DNA of 64,000 nt from JAHRVQ01 sp029941905. Its GTDB lineage: Bacteria > Pseudomonadota > Gammaproteobacteria > Pseudomonadales > Azotimanducaceae. The stretch's first letter is position 1. The number at the start of each line of letters is the position of its first letter. The DNA is taken from the NCBI GenBank assembly GCA_029941905.1, contig JAPYTQ010000018.1:1-64000 (forward strand), given 5' to 3'. Under the pieces are notes generated by a model. It did no database searches and was not told the origin of the DNA. It was given only the letters and a program-made list of their open reading frames with translations. This document shows, in pieces, positions 1 through 8,894 of this stretch. A program made the translations under genes and the position numbers.

Positions 1-1331
1 TTGAGTTTCCACGGGATGAAGTCCCCAAGGTATATGACGCACTCAATGTCGATGAAAAAGACCTGACGCTAGAAGTGCAGCAGCAGCTCGGTGATGGTGT
101 TGTTAGAACCATTGCAATGGGTAGCTCGGAAGGCGTTAGCCGTGGCCTTGCGGTAAGCAATACCAATACGCCTATTTCTGTACCGGTAGGTGAAGAAACC
201 CTGGGTCGAATCATGGACGTTCTGGGTAACCCCATCGATGAAAAGGGGCCGATCGGTGAAAAGTCCCGTATGCCAATTCACCGGGCTCCCCCTACTTATG
301 AGGAACAGGCTGGTGGCCGCGATCTGCTTGAAACCGGCGTAAAAGTCATCGATCTTATTTGCCCTTTCGCGAAAGGGGGTAAGGTGGGTTTGTTTGGTGG
401 CGCCGGTGTTGGCAAGACGGTAACGATGCTTGAACTGATCAACAATATTGCGACAGAACATGAGGGTTTGTCAGTCTTTGCAGGGGTTGGGGAAAGAACC
501 CGTGAAGGTAACGATTTCTATCACGAAATGCACGATGCCGGTGTACTCGATAAAATATCCATGGTTTTTGGCCAGATGAATGAACCACCGGGAAACAGAC
601 TGCGAGTCGCCCTGTCTGGTCTAACCATGGCTGAAAAGTTTCGTGACGACGGCAAGGATGTGTTGTTCTTTGTCGACAACATCTACCGCTACACACTGGC
701 AGGCACCGAGGTCTCTGCCTTGTTGGGTCGTATGCCGTCAGCAGTGGGGTATCAGCCAACCCTGGCTGAAGAAATGGGTGTGCTGCAGGAACGCATTACC
801 ACCACCAAGTCAGGTTCCATTACATCAATCCAGGCAGTTTACGTCCCGGCTGATGACCTGACCGACCCATCTCCGGCGACGACATTTGCACACCTGGATT
901 CAACGGTAACATTGTCGCGGGACATCGCATCGCTGGGTATTTATCCGGCGGTAGATCCGCTTGATTCAACGTCACGACAATTGGATCCACTGGTGGTTGG
1001 TGACGAACACTATGACGTTGCTCAAGGCGTCCAGAGTGTATTGCAGAAGTACAAAGAACTGAAAGACATCATCGCGATTCTGGGTATGGACGAACTCTCC
1101 GAGGAAGACAAGCTGACGGTTTACCGCGCTCGTAAAGTTTCCCAGTTCTTCTCCCAGCCGATGCACGTGGCAGAGGTGTTTACGGGTCAGCCGGGTGTTT
1201 ATGTACCTCTGGCGGACACGATACGCAGTTTTAAGGGCATCCTCGACGGCGAATACGATGATCTGCCAGAGGCTGCTTTTAGCATGGTGGGCAGTATTGA
1301 ACAGGCAATTGAAAAGGCCAAGACCTTATAG
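1..1331 (+). CDS. atpD: F1Fo ATP synthase subunit beta (5' partial)
   Basis: Catalytic beta subunit of the F1 sector, making ATP from ADP and phosphate on the cytoplasmic side of the inner membrane. The reading frame is open from base 3 (EFPRDEVPKVYDAL), which aligns near residue 17 of E. coli AtpD, so about 16 N-terminal residues lie outside the window. The Walker A motif GGAGVGKT, the GERTREGNDFYHEM segment, the Walker B region VLFFVDNIYRYT and the DELSEEDK motif are all present. The frame ends in TAG. atpC follows after 26 bases, the usual end of the atp operon. Identification is secure; only the start is missing. Confidence 0.98.
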   Translation, partial: EFPRDEVPKVYDALNVDEKDLTLEVQQQLGDGVVRTIAMGSSEGVSRGLAVSNTNTPISVPVGEETLGRIMDVLGNPIDEKGPIGEKSRMPIHRAPPTYEEQAGGRDLLETGVKVIDLICPFAKGGKVGLFGGAGVGKTVTMLELINNIATEHEGLSVFAGVGERTREGNDFYHEMHDAGVLDKISMVFGQMNEPPGNRLRVALSGLTMAEKFRDDGKDVLFFVDNIYRYTLAGTEVSALLGRMPSAVGYQPTLAEEMGVLQERITTTKSGSITSIQAVYVPADDLTDPSPATTFAHLDSTVTLSRDIASLGIYPAVDPLDSTSRQLDPLVVGDEHYDVAQGVQSVLQKYKELKDIIAILGMDELSEEDKLTVYRARKVSQFFSQPMHVAEVFTGQPGVYVPLADTIRSFKGILDGEYDDLPEAAFSMVGSIEQAIEKAKTL

Positions 1332-1357
1332 GGTTTAATTAAAGGGGTAAGACTCAC

Positions 1358-1771
1358 ATGGCAGCAACCGTACATTGCAGTATTGTCAGCGCTGAAGAGG
1401 AAATATTCTCGGGCCAGGTGGAGATGGTAGTTGCTACTGGCACCATTGGCGAATTGGGCATATTTCCTGGCCACACTCCCTTGCTGACCGGTGTAAAACC
1501 GGGTCCGGTGAGATTGAAGCTGGAGGGTAGCGAAGAAGAGATCTTTTATGCCTCCGGTGGTTATATCGAGATACAGCCAACGTCTATTACGATTCTCGCC
1601 GATACCGCTTTACGAGCGGATGACATGGATGAAGTTGCAGCGGTGGCGGCTCAACGAAAAGCAGAACAGGAACTGGCAGACAATAAGGCTGATATCGATT
1701 TTGGCCGGGTGACAGCAGATATACAGGAAACTGCCGCCATGTTACGCACCATCAGAAAGTATCGGCAGTAG
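1358..1771 (+). CDS. atpC: F1Fo ATP synthase subunit epsilon
   Basis: Epsilon subunit of the F1 central stalk, which couples rotation to catalysis and restrains ATP hydrolysis. At 137 residues it has the usual length (E. coli 139). It has the N-terminal beta-sandwich (CSIVSAEEEIFSGQVEMV, GELGIFPGHTPLLTGVKPG) followed by the helical C-terminal part (DEVAAVAAQRKAEQELAD) that can take the inhibitory conformation. ATG is preceded by AAGGGGTAAG. It is the last gene of the atp operon and a strong intrinsic terminator follows 20 bases after the TAG stop. Confidence 0.97.
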   Translation: MAATVHCSIVSAEEEIFSGQVEMVVATGTIGELGIFPGHTPLLTGVKPGPVRLKLEGSEEEIFYASGGYIEIQPTSITILADTALRADDMDEVAAVAAQRKAEQELADNKADIDFGRVTADIQETAAMLRTIRKYRQ

Positions 1772-1791
1772 TTTTAGCCCAACAAAAAACC

Positions 1792-1828
1792 AAAGGCGGT
1801 GCTACCTTGGTATGACCGCCTTTTTTTT
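1792..1828 (+). terminator. Intrinsic terminator of the atp operon
   Basis: Nine-base arm AAAGGCGGT, a loop of about 14 bases, the complementary arm ACCGCC plus Ts, then eight consecutive T residues. It sits 20 bases after the atpC stop and before glmU, so it should separate the atp operon from glmUS on the same strand. This is the clearest Rho-independent terminator seen in the window. Confidence 0.9.
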
Positions 1829-1899
1829 GCCCGCCAATAACGTAACCCGTGTGTTGTCGGGCATATCCACCGCGTTTGTGAAAGGGTAAACTCCTCACA

Positions 1900-3270
1900 A
1901 TGCAAAACGTGACACCAAGCCAAATTGAGATTTGTATCCTGGCGGCGGGTATGGGTACGCGGATGAAATCCGACAAGCCCAAAGTGCTTCATCCCATCGG
2001 CGGCAAGCCCATGCTTGCCCACCTGCTTGACACCGCTGCCGAACTCAATCCCAAACGAGTGCATGTGGTTATTGGCAGTGGTGCTGACCAGGTAAGATCA
2101 ACGTTTTGTGATCACGACGTAAATTGGGTGATGCAATCAGAGCAAAAGGGCACAGGCCATGCCGTCATGCAGGCCCTGCCGGACATAGACCCGTCCTCCA
2201 GAGTACTCATTCTCCCGGGTGATGGGCCGCTACTCGAACTTCAGACTATTAGAAAGTTGCTTGATGAAGTGTGTGATCTTGGTGTCCTCACGGTAGATCA
2301 ACCCCACCCTTTCAATTATGGCCGCATCATCAAGGACGGTGATCAACTTATCCAGATTGTTGAGGAACGGGATGCCAATGAGCGGCAAAAAGAAATCAGT
2401 GAAATCAATGCCAGCGTGATGATCGCCAGCGCGTCCAGTTTAGATCGTTGGCTATCCAGGATAACGACCGGGAATGCCCAGCAAGAGTATTTACTAACTG
2501 ATATCGTCGCGATGGCGAACAATGACAAGGCCATTGTCAGGGCAATCAAAACAGTGAATCCGAATGAAGTTCAAGGTGTAAACACCTTTGAACAACTGGC
2601 TGCACTAGAAAGCTATTATCAACGAAACATCGCCCGTGGTCTTATGGAAGACGGTGTTCATCTGGTCGATCCACAGCGCATTAATCTTCGCGGGAGCCTC
2701 AGCACGGGCCGTGATGTCTCGATTGATGTTAACTGCATTTTTGAGGGCGACGTGGTCCTGGGCAACAATGTGATGATCGGTGCCAACTGCACTATTTCCA
2801 GTACCCGTATTGGTAACAATGCCGTCATCAAACCGAACACGATGATCGATGGCGCCGTCATCGCAGACGATTGCTCTGTCGGACCGTTTGCCCGTATTCG
2901 ACCCGGGACAACCCTTGCCGAGCAGGTGGCCGTGGGTAACTTCGTTGAAATCAAGAAATCCTCACTAGGCAAAGGAACAAAATCAAGTCACCTGACCTAC
3001 CTGGGTGATGCCATTATTGGCAGTGAAGTGAATATTGGTGCGGGCACTATTACCTGTAATTATGACGGTGTACTTAAACATATCACCGAAATAGGCGACC
3101 AGGTTTTTGTCGGCTCCAATTCCTCCCTGGTTGCACCGGTGACCATTGGTGAAGGATCAACCATCGCCGCGGGATCAACAATCACTAGGGAAGTATCTGG
3201 TAAGTCACTGGCTATCGCCCGTGGCCGCCAAAAAAACCTGACCAACTGGAAAGGACCTAGAGACAAGTAA
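1900..3270 (+). CDS. glmU: Bifunctional UDP-GlcNAc pyrophosphorylase / glucosamine-1-phosphate acetyltransferase
   Basis: Makes UDP-GlcNAc, the precursor of peptidoglycan and LPS, by acetylating glucosamine-1-P and then uridylating it. The 456 residues match E. coli GlmU length. The N-terminal nucleotidyltransferase has the signature LAAGMGTRMKSDKPKVLHP and the loop EQKGTGHAV. The C-terminal half is a left-handed beta helix of hexapeptide repeats, containing GNFVEIKKSSLGKGTKSSHL and NIGAGTITCNYDG. The stop codon TAA shares its last A with the ATG of glmS, so the two genes are translationally coupled. The first step of the same pathway is therefore the next gene. Confidence 0.98.
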   Translation: MQNVTPSQIEICILAAGMGTRMKSDKPKVLHPIGGKPMLAHLLDTAAELNPKRVHVVIGSGADQVRSTFCDHDVNWVMQSEQKGTGHAVMQALPDIDPSSRVLILPGDGPLLELQTIRKLLDEVCDLGVLTVDQPHPFNYGRIIKDGDQLIQIVEERDANERQKEISEINASVMIASASSLDRWLSRITTGNAQQEYLLTDIVAMANNDKAIVRAIKTVNPNEVQGVNTFEQLAALESYYQRNIARGLMEDGVHLVDPQRINLRGSLSTGRDVSIDVNCIFEGDVVLGNNVMIGANCTISSTRIGNNAVIKPNTMIDGAVIADDCSVGPFARIRPGTTLAEQVAVGNFVEIKKSSLGKGTKSSHLTYLGDAIIGSEVNIGAGTITCNYDGVLKHITEIGDQVFVGSNSSLVAPVTIGEGSTIAAGSTITREVSGKSLAIARGRQKNLTNWKGPRDK

Positions 3271-5099
3271 TGTGCGGGATCGTAGGTGCAGTCACAAGAA
3301 GAAAAGCCAGCAGGATATTGCTGGAAGGTCTACAGCGTTTGGAGTATCGCGGCTATGATTCTGCGGGCCTGGCTGTTTTCGGTCAGGACAAGCAAATCCA
3401 GCGCTTGCGTCGGGTCGGCAAGGTAAAAGAACTCAGGAACGCTTTGGGAGATAGCAAGGTTGAGGGCAGTGTCGGAATCGCCCACACTCGCTGGGCGACG
3501 CATGGCAAACCGACGGAACTAAATGCACATCCCCACGCCTCCAGTGACGAAGTCGCCGTTGTTCACAACGGCATCATCGAGAATCACGAAGAGCTGAGAG
3601 CGCAATTGCTCGAAAATGGCTACCGGTTCGAATCAGAAACAGATACAGAAGTGATTGCGCACCTGATTCATCAGGAAGTATGCAACTGCGGTCAGTTTCG
3701 TCAAGGCGTTAGTGAAGCACTGAGTAAACTTCAGGGAGCCTATGCCATTGCTGTTGTACACAAGGACTTTGCCGACAGTATCATAGCGGCACGGGTAGGG
3801 AGCCCGCTGGTTGTCGGTCTTGGTATTGGTGAAAATTTTATTGCCTCCGATCCCCAGGCGCTACGACCGGTAACAGATCGGTTTATCTTTCTCGAAGAAG
3901 GTGAAATTGTTGAAGTATCGGCAGATGAAGTCTCTATTTTTGGTTTAAATGACGAATCTATCGAGAGCCGCGCCGTCAAGTTGGACGATCATCAAGATGC
4001 TGCAGACAAGGGAAACTACCGTCACTTCATGATGAAGGAAATCCACGAGCAACCCGAAACCATTCGGGCGACCCTTGAAGGAAGAGTGACCGACAAACAT
4101 GTGCTGGTGAATGCCTTCGGTTCCGGTGCAAACGAACTATTCAGGCAAACCAGGGCAGTTCAGATCGTTGCTTGTGGCAGTAGCTTTTATACCGGCCAGG
4201 TTGCCAAGTACTGGTTTGAGGAAATCGCCGGGGTGCCATGTAACGTCGAGATCGCCAGCGAATTCAGGTATCGCCGGGTTGCGAAGGTAGCAGACACGCT
4301 GTTTGTAACAATTTCACAGTCCGGGGAAACTGCCGATACCCTGGCTGCACTAAGAGATTCCAAAAACCAGGATTATTTGGCGAGTTTGTGTTTGTGCAAT
4401 GTGCCTAACAGTTCACTGGTCCGGGAGTCTGACCTGACTCTGCTGATTAAGGCAGGACCGGAAATTTGCGTGGCCTCGACCAAGGCATTTACGACCCAGT
4501 TAGCAGATCTGTTGATGCTGGTCATCGCGATCGGCAGGCACAACGACGTTACCCAGGAAAAAGAACAGGAACTGGTCCAGGCACTGAAGAGTGTTCCGGA
4601 ATTGATTTCTCAGGTCCTTGCCGATGATCACAAAATTGAGCAGCTAGCAGAACGCTTCGTTGAGAAGCAGCATGCGTTGTTCCTGGGCCGTGGAACGCAC
4701 TACCCTGTTGCTATGGAAGGTGCATTAAAACTAAAAGAAATCTCATATATTCATGCAGAGGGTTATCCTGCGGGAGAACTGAAACACGGCCCACTGGCGC
4801 TGGTTGATGATAAAATGCCCGTTGTGGCTGTCGCGCCCAGTGATGAACTTTTGGATAAGGTAAAATCAAATCTGCAGGAAGTAAAAGCCCGGGGTGGACA
4901 GTTGTTGGTCTTTGGAGACAAGGCGCGGTTTACTGACGCTAAGGACACGGAGGTACATCTTATGCCAGATTGTCACCCCGTGGTTTCTCCCATTATTTAT
5001 ACCATCCCGATGCAGCTGCTTGCCTACCATGTCGCGATCCTGAAAGGCACGGACGTCGATCAGCCTAGAAATCTGGCGAAGTCGGTGACTGTGGAGTAG
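3270..5099 (+). CDS. glmS: Glutamine-fructose-6-phosphate aminotransferase (isomerizing)
   Basis: Forms glucosamine-6-P from fructose-6-P and glutamine, the committed step toward UDP-GlcNAc. Length is 609 residues, as in E. coli. The N-terminal glutaminase keeps the catalytic Cys directly after Met (MCGIVG), then RLEYRGYDSAG and the HTRWATHG motif. Two SIS domains follow (CGSSFYTGQVAKYW; SQSGETADTLAALR; CVASTKAFTTQ), and the C-terminus ends PRNLAKSVTVE as in the family. The start overlaps the glmU stop by one base. No glmS ribozyme is expected or seen, since there is no leader between the genes. Confidence 0.98.
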   Translation: MCGIVGAVTRRKASRILLEGLQRLEYRGYDSAGLAVFGQDKQIQRLRRVGKVKELRNALGDSKVEGSVGIAHTRWATHGKPTELNAHPHASSDEVAVVHNGIIENHEELRAQLLENGYRFESETDTEVIAHLIHQEVCNCGQFRQGVSEALSKLQGAYAIAVVHKDFADSIIAARVGSPLVVGLGIGENFIASDPQALRPVTDRFIFLEEGEIVEVSADEVSIFGLNDESIESRAVKLDDHQDAADKGNYRHFMMKEIHEQPETIRATLEGRVTDKHVLVNAFGSGANELFRQTRAVQIVACGSSFYTGQVAKYWFEEIAGVPCNVEIASEFRYRRVAKVADTLFVTISQSGETADTLAALRDSKNQDYLASLCLCNVPNSSLVRESDLTLLIKAGPEICVASTKAFTTQLADLLMLVIAIGRHNDVTQEKEQELVQALKSVPELISQVLADDHKIEQLAERFVEKQHALFLGRGTHYPVAMEGALKLKEISYIHAEGYPAGELKHGPLALVDDKMPVVAVAPSDELLDKVKSNLQEVKARGGQLLVFGDKARFTDAKDTEVHLMPDCHPVVSPIIYTIPMQLLAYHVAILKGTDVDQPRNLAKSVTVE

Positions 5100-5129
5100 A
5101 ACATAACAGTGAATTAGAATGAATGCATT

Positions 5130-5465
5130 ATGACACTTTTTAGATTCTTTCTTTTTTTAATTGCCCTAAGCGTGATTGGATATACAATCCCGGTTATTCA
5201 GAGCGAGGGCATATTAGCTTTACTTCCAGCCTTTTTTGCAGAAATGAGCAACTTAAACTGGCAAGGACAATTTAATTTAGACTTTTTCACCTTTCTTCTA
5301 ATATCTGGACTTTGGACTGCGTGGAGAAATAAGTTTTCTTTACAAGGAAATCTTTTAGGAATTGGAGCAGTTTTTCTCGGCGCCCCATATTTAGCAATCT
5401 ATCTAATCTACTTAAGTTTTGTCTGTGAGGGAGATATTAAATTAATGCTCCTTGGAGAAAGATAA
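5130..5465 (+). CDS. Small membrane protein, resembles DUF2834
   Basis: A 111-residue hydrophobic protein with three predicted membrane segments: about residues 4-20 plus 27-37, 53-61 with a following WTAWRN, and 73-97. The middle motif FNLDFFTFLLISGLWTAWRN and the following G-rich helix recall the DUF2834 family of small inner-membrane proteins, but I assign this by eye only. No function is known. The coding sequence is visibly more AT-rich than glmS and uvrD on either side, and the 60 bases after it are AT-rich too, which suggests later acquisition between two core genes. The stop is TAA. Confidence 0.65.
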   Translation: MTLFRFFLFLIALSVIGYTIPVIQSEGILALLPAFFAEMSNLNWQGQFNLDFFTFLLISGLWTAWRNKFSLQGNLLGIGAVFLGAPYLAIYLIYLSFVCEGDIKLMLLGER

Positions 5466-5527
5466 TGATTATGAGGATTGGTAATTTCTTATTCTCTGTT
5501 TCAATATACTCTGTAACCGTGGGATAG

Positions 5528-7750
5528 ATGGACGTATCGCATATTCTGGACGGCCTGAACGATGCGCAACGTCAGGCGGTAGCGTCGCCTGCGGGTAGTT
5601 ACCTGATTCTGGCAGGTGCCGGTAGCGGTAAAACACGAGTCCTCACACATCGAATTGCCTGGCTTATCCAGACAGAAGACGTTTCGCCATACAGCGTGCT
5701 TGCGGTGACTTTTACGAATAAAGCCGCGGCTGAGATGCGATCCAGAATCGAGACGTTACTGGCGATGCCGATTCGAGGCATGTGGGTCGGGACCTTCCAT
5801 GGCATTGCCCATCGACTGTTAAGAATCCATTGGCAGGAAGCCAAACTGCCCCAGAACTTCCAGATCCTTGATGCAGATGACCAGCTCCGGTTGGTAAAAC
5901 GGATCATCAGCAACCTGGACCTTGATGAAAAGAAATGGCCTGCCCGGCAGGCAGTCTGGTTTATTAATTCCCAGAAAGATGAAGGTCTGCGGCCACACAA
6001 TATTGAGGACTATGGTGACTTGTATGTAAAAACCCACCTGGAAATATACCGGGCCTATGAGGAAGCCTGTCAGCGTGGTGGTATGGTCGATTTTGCCGAG
6101 ATATTGTTGCGGGCCCATGAGCTGATGCTGAACAATTCCAGGCTGCTCGAACACTACCGGCAAAGGTTCAGTCACATTCTGGTGGATGAGTTCCAGGACA
6201 CAAACAGCATTCAGTATGCCTGGATCCGAGTTTTGGCGGGGGACCGTGACAATACACTGGTGGTTGGTGATGACGATCAGTCAATTTACGGTTGGCGGGG
6301 TGCCAAAATTGAGAATATCCAGAAATTTACCCGTGATTTTCCAAACGCCACAACCATTAAGCTGGAGCAGAATTACCGTTCAACAGGTTCAATCCTAAAA
6401 GCCGCCAATAGCCTTATCGAACAAAACCCGGACCGACTCGGCAAGGAATTATGGACCGAGAGCGGTGACGGTGCACTGATTAATCTCTATGCAGGTTTTA
6501 ACGAGATAGATGAGGCGCGATACATTGTTTCTCGTATCAAGGACTGGTCCAACCAGGGCAACAGTTACTCCGAGGCGGCTATACTGTATCGCTCCAATGC
6601 CCAGTCACGTGTGCTCGAGGAGGCTTTGCTGCGGTCACAGATACCTTATCGGATCTATGGCGGGCAACGTTTTTTTGAACGTGCCGAGATTAGAAACGTA
6701 CTCGCCTATCTGAGGTTGATTAGCCATCGAGATGCTGATGCGTCTTTTGAGCGAGTGGTTAACACACCGACCCGTGGCATTGGTGACAAATCGGTTGCAG
6801 TAATACGCGACCTCGCTCGAAGCAGCAATATATCCATGTGGCGTGCAGCCGAGCGCCTGGTTGCTTCCGGTGAGCAAAACGCCAGGACTAAAAATGCGAT
6901 ACAGGCGTTTATCCAACTGATTGAAACCATGGACAAAGCGACCCAGGACAGTGATCTGCCCGAACTTTGTGAAATTGTTATCGAACAAACCGGACTCAAG
7001 GCTTACCACGAAAAAGAAAAAGGCGAGCGCGGCCAGGCTCGTCTGGAGAATCTAGAAGAGTTGATTACCGCGGCAAGAACGTTTGACCCTGAGGAAGCAT
7101 TCTTGTTCGACTTTGGCGGGGAAGCGGGAGAAACTGACTCACAAGAGGAGGAACCGCAAACCATTCTGGATGAGTTCCTGAGCCACGCTGCCCTGGAAGC
7201 CGGTGAAGGGCAAGGCGATCCACACCAGGACTGTGTTCAAATGATGACCCTGCATAGCGCAAAAGGTCTGGAGTTTCCCCTGGTGTTCCTCGGAGGCATG
7301 GAAGAGGGTTTGTTCCCCCACATGATGTCATTGGAGGAACCTGGTCGCCTGGAAGAAGAACGCAGGCTTTGTTACGTTGGTATTACCCGTGCAATGAAAC
7401 AACTCTATTTTACCTATGCAGAATCCCGTCGCATCAACGGCTCTGAGACCTACAATCGGGTTTCCAGGTTTGTTAATGAAATCCCGACTGACCTGCTACA
7501 GGAAGTTCGCCTAAGTAATGTGGTGACGAGACCGGTGGCTTTAAACAAAAGTTATAATCGCAGCTTTTTGAAAGCGGAAGTTGACGGTACAGAGTTCACG
7601 CTGGGCCAACGGGTTAACCATAAAAAATTTGGTGACGGTATTGTGCTTAATTATGAAGGGCAGGGAAAGCAAGCCAGGGTTCAGGTAAATTTTAACAACG
7701 AAGGAAGTAAATGGCTGATGTTGGCCTATGCCAATTTGCAAGCCTTATAG
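5528..7750 (+). CDS. uvrD: DNA helicase II, UvrD
   Basis: Superfamily 1A 3'-5' helicase acting in nucleotide excision and mismatch repair. The 740 residues carry motif Ia/Walker A GAGSGKT (about residues 30-36), VTFTNKAAAEM, GTFHGIAHR, motif II DEFQDTN, motif III GDDDQSIYGWRGA, motif IV QNYRS, motif V MTLHSAKGLEFPLVFL and motif VI VGITRAM. The C-terminus (GQRVNHKKFGDGIVLNYEG...QVNFNNEGSKWLML) is the Tudor-like RNA polymerase-binding domain that favours UvrD over Rep. An ATG preceded by GGGATAG is the start. The TRAP binding protein gene follows after 22 bases on the same strand. Confidence 0.95.
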   Translation: MDVSHILDGLNDAQRQAVASPAGSYLILAGAGSGKTRVLTHRIAWLIQTEDVSPYSVLAVTFTNKAAAEMRSRIETLLAMPIRGMWVGTFHGIAHRLLRIHWQEAKLPQNFQILDADDQLRLVKRIISNLDLDEKKWPARQAVWFINSQKDEGLRPHNIEDYGDLYVKTHLEIYRAYEEACQRGGMVDFAEILLRAHELMLNNSRLLEHYRQRFSHILVDEFQDTNSIQYAWIRVLAGDRDNTLVVGDDDQSIYGWRGAKIENIQKFTRDFPNATTIKLEQNYRSTGSILKAANSLIEQNPDRLGKELWTESGDGALINLYAGFNEIDEARYIVSRIKDWSNQGNSYSEAAILYRSNAQSRVLEEALLRSQIPYRIYGGQRFFERAEIRNVLAYLRLISHRDADASFERVVNTPTRGIGDKSVAVIRDLARSSNISMWRAAERLVASGEQNARTKNAIQAFIQLIETMDKATQDSDLPELCEIVIEQTGLKAYHEKEKGERGQARLENLEELITAARTFDPEEAFLFDFGGEAGETDSQEEEPQTILDEFLSHAALEAGEGQGDPHQDCVQMMTLHSAKGLEFPLVFLGGMEEGLFPHMMSLEEPGRLEEERRLCYVGITRAMKQLYFTYAESRRINGSETYNRVSRFVNEIPTDLLQEVRLSNVVTRPVALNKSYNRSFLKAEVDGTEFTLGQRVNHKKFGDGIVLNYEGQGKQARVQVNFNNEGSKWLMLAYANLQAL

Positions 7751-7772
7751 TAATTGTTAGTAGAGTAAAAAA

Positions 7773-8894
7773 ATGAAATGTCAACGGATTACTCCAGTCG
7801 CATTCGCGCTGGTGCTGGGTTTATTGGCTGGGTGTGGGGGTGAAAACACACCAGCGAATGTCGATGAAACGGTCGTTACGCAGAAGACCTTTAAATGGCG
7901 GATGGTAACTACCTGGCCGAAGAATCTGCCGGGCATGGGACTGGCTCCCGAAACATTTGCCAACATGATCAATACGATGAGCAATGGCAGGATCCAGGTG
8001 AAGGTTTACGGTGCCGGTGAAATCGTCCCCGCCCTTGGTGTTTTTGACGCCGTTTCACTGGGCACGGTGGAAATGGGCCACGGTGCCGCCTACTACTGGA
8101 AGGGTAAAGTGCCCGTCGCCCAGTTCTTTACTGCCGTGCCGTTCGGATTGACGGCAATTGAAATGAATGGCTGGCTTTATCACGGTGGCGGCCTGGCGCT
8201 GTGGGAAGAGCTCTACGCCCGGTATGATCTGGTCCCTATCCCCGGTGGCAATACCGGGGTACAGATGGCGGGCTGGTTCAATAAGGAAATAAACAGTCTT
8301 GATGATATCAAGGGAATGAAGATGAGGATTCCTGGTCTTGGCGGCGAAGTATTTGAAAGAGCGGGAGGCACCGCGATCAATCTACCCGGTGGAGAGATAT
8401 TCACCAGCTTGCAGACCGGTGTTATTGATGCCACTGAATGGGTTGGGCCTTATAATGACCTGGTGTTCGGCTTGTACCAGGTGGCGAAGTATTACTACTA
8501 CCCCGGATGGCAGGAGCCGGGTCCCACGCTGGAATTTATTATCAACAAGCATGCCCATGATGAACTACCCGATGACTTGAAGGAAATTGTGAGGGTTGCA
8601 GCCAAAGCGATTAATGAGGATTTACTGGCGGAATATACGGCCCGTAATAATGCAGCATTGAGGGAACTCGTGGACGTGCACAATGTGCAACTCCGTCGTC
8701 TACCGGATGATGTGTTAACGGAGCTGCATATCATTGCCGATGAAATGATTGCCGAGATTCCGGGTGATGATCCCCTGGCGCAAAGGATCTACGAGTCATA
8801 TATTAGCTATCGTGATGATGTACTGAGTTACCAGGAGATATCGGAACGGGCCTACATTAATGCCCGGTCTAATACTATGAAACAACTAAAATAG
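7773..8894 (+). CDS. TRAP transporter substrate-binding lipoprotein, TakP-like
   Basis: Extracytoplasmic solute receptor of a TRAP transporter (DctP superfamily). The N-terminus is a lipoprotein signal with lipobox LLAGC and the lipidated Cys at residue 21, so the receptor should be anchored to a membrane rather than free in the periplasm. The mature part (WRMVTTWPKNLPGMG, GAGEIVPALGVFDAV, KGMKMRIPGLGGEVFERAGG, TGVIDATEWVGPYND, FIINK) resembles the 2-oxo monocarboxylate/lactate-binding subgroup (TakP), so a short carboxylate is the likely ligand. The gene converges on the permease genes and its last 9 bases overlap dctM, an unusual arrangement for a set normally in one operon. Confidence 0.9.
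   Translation: MKCQRITPVAFALVLGLLAGCGGENTPANVDETVVTQKTFKWRMVTTWPKNLPGMGLAPETFANMINTMSNGRIQVKVYGAGEIVPALGVFDAVSLGTVEMGHGAAYYWKGKVPVAQFFTAVPFGLTAIEMNGWLYHGGGLALWEELYARYDLVPIPGGNTGVQMAGWFNKEINSLDDIKGMKMRIPGLGGEVFERAGGTAINLPGGEIFTSLQTGVIDATEWVGPYNDLVFGLYQVAKYYYYPGWQEPGPTLEFIINKHAHDELPDDLKEIVRVAAKAINEDLLAEYTARNNAALRELVDVHNVQLRRLPDDVLTELHIIADEMIAEIPGDDPLAQRIYESYISYRDDVLSYQEISERAYINARSNTMKQLK

Noticed and set aside
3200..3275. glmS ribozyme or sRNA target leader
   Set aside because: glmU and glmS overlap by one base, leaving no leader.
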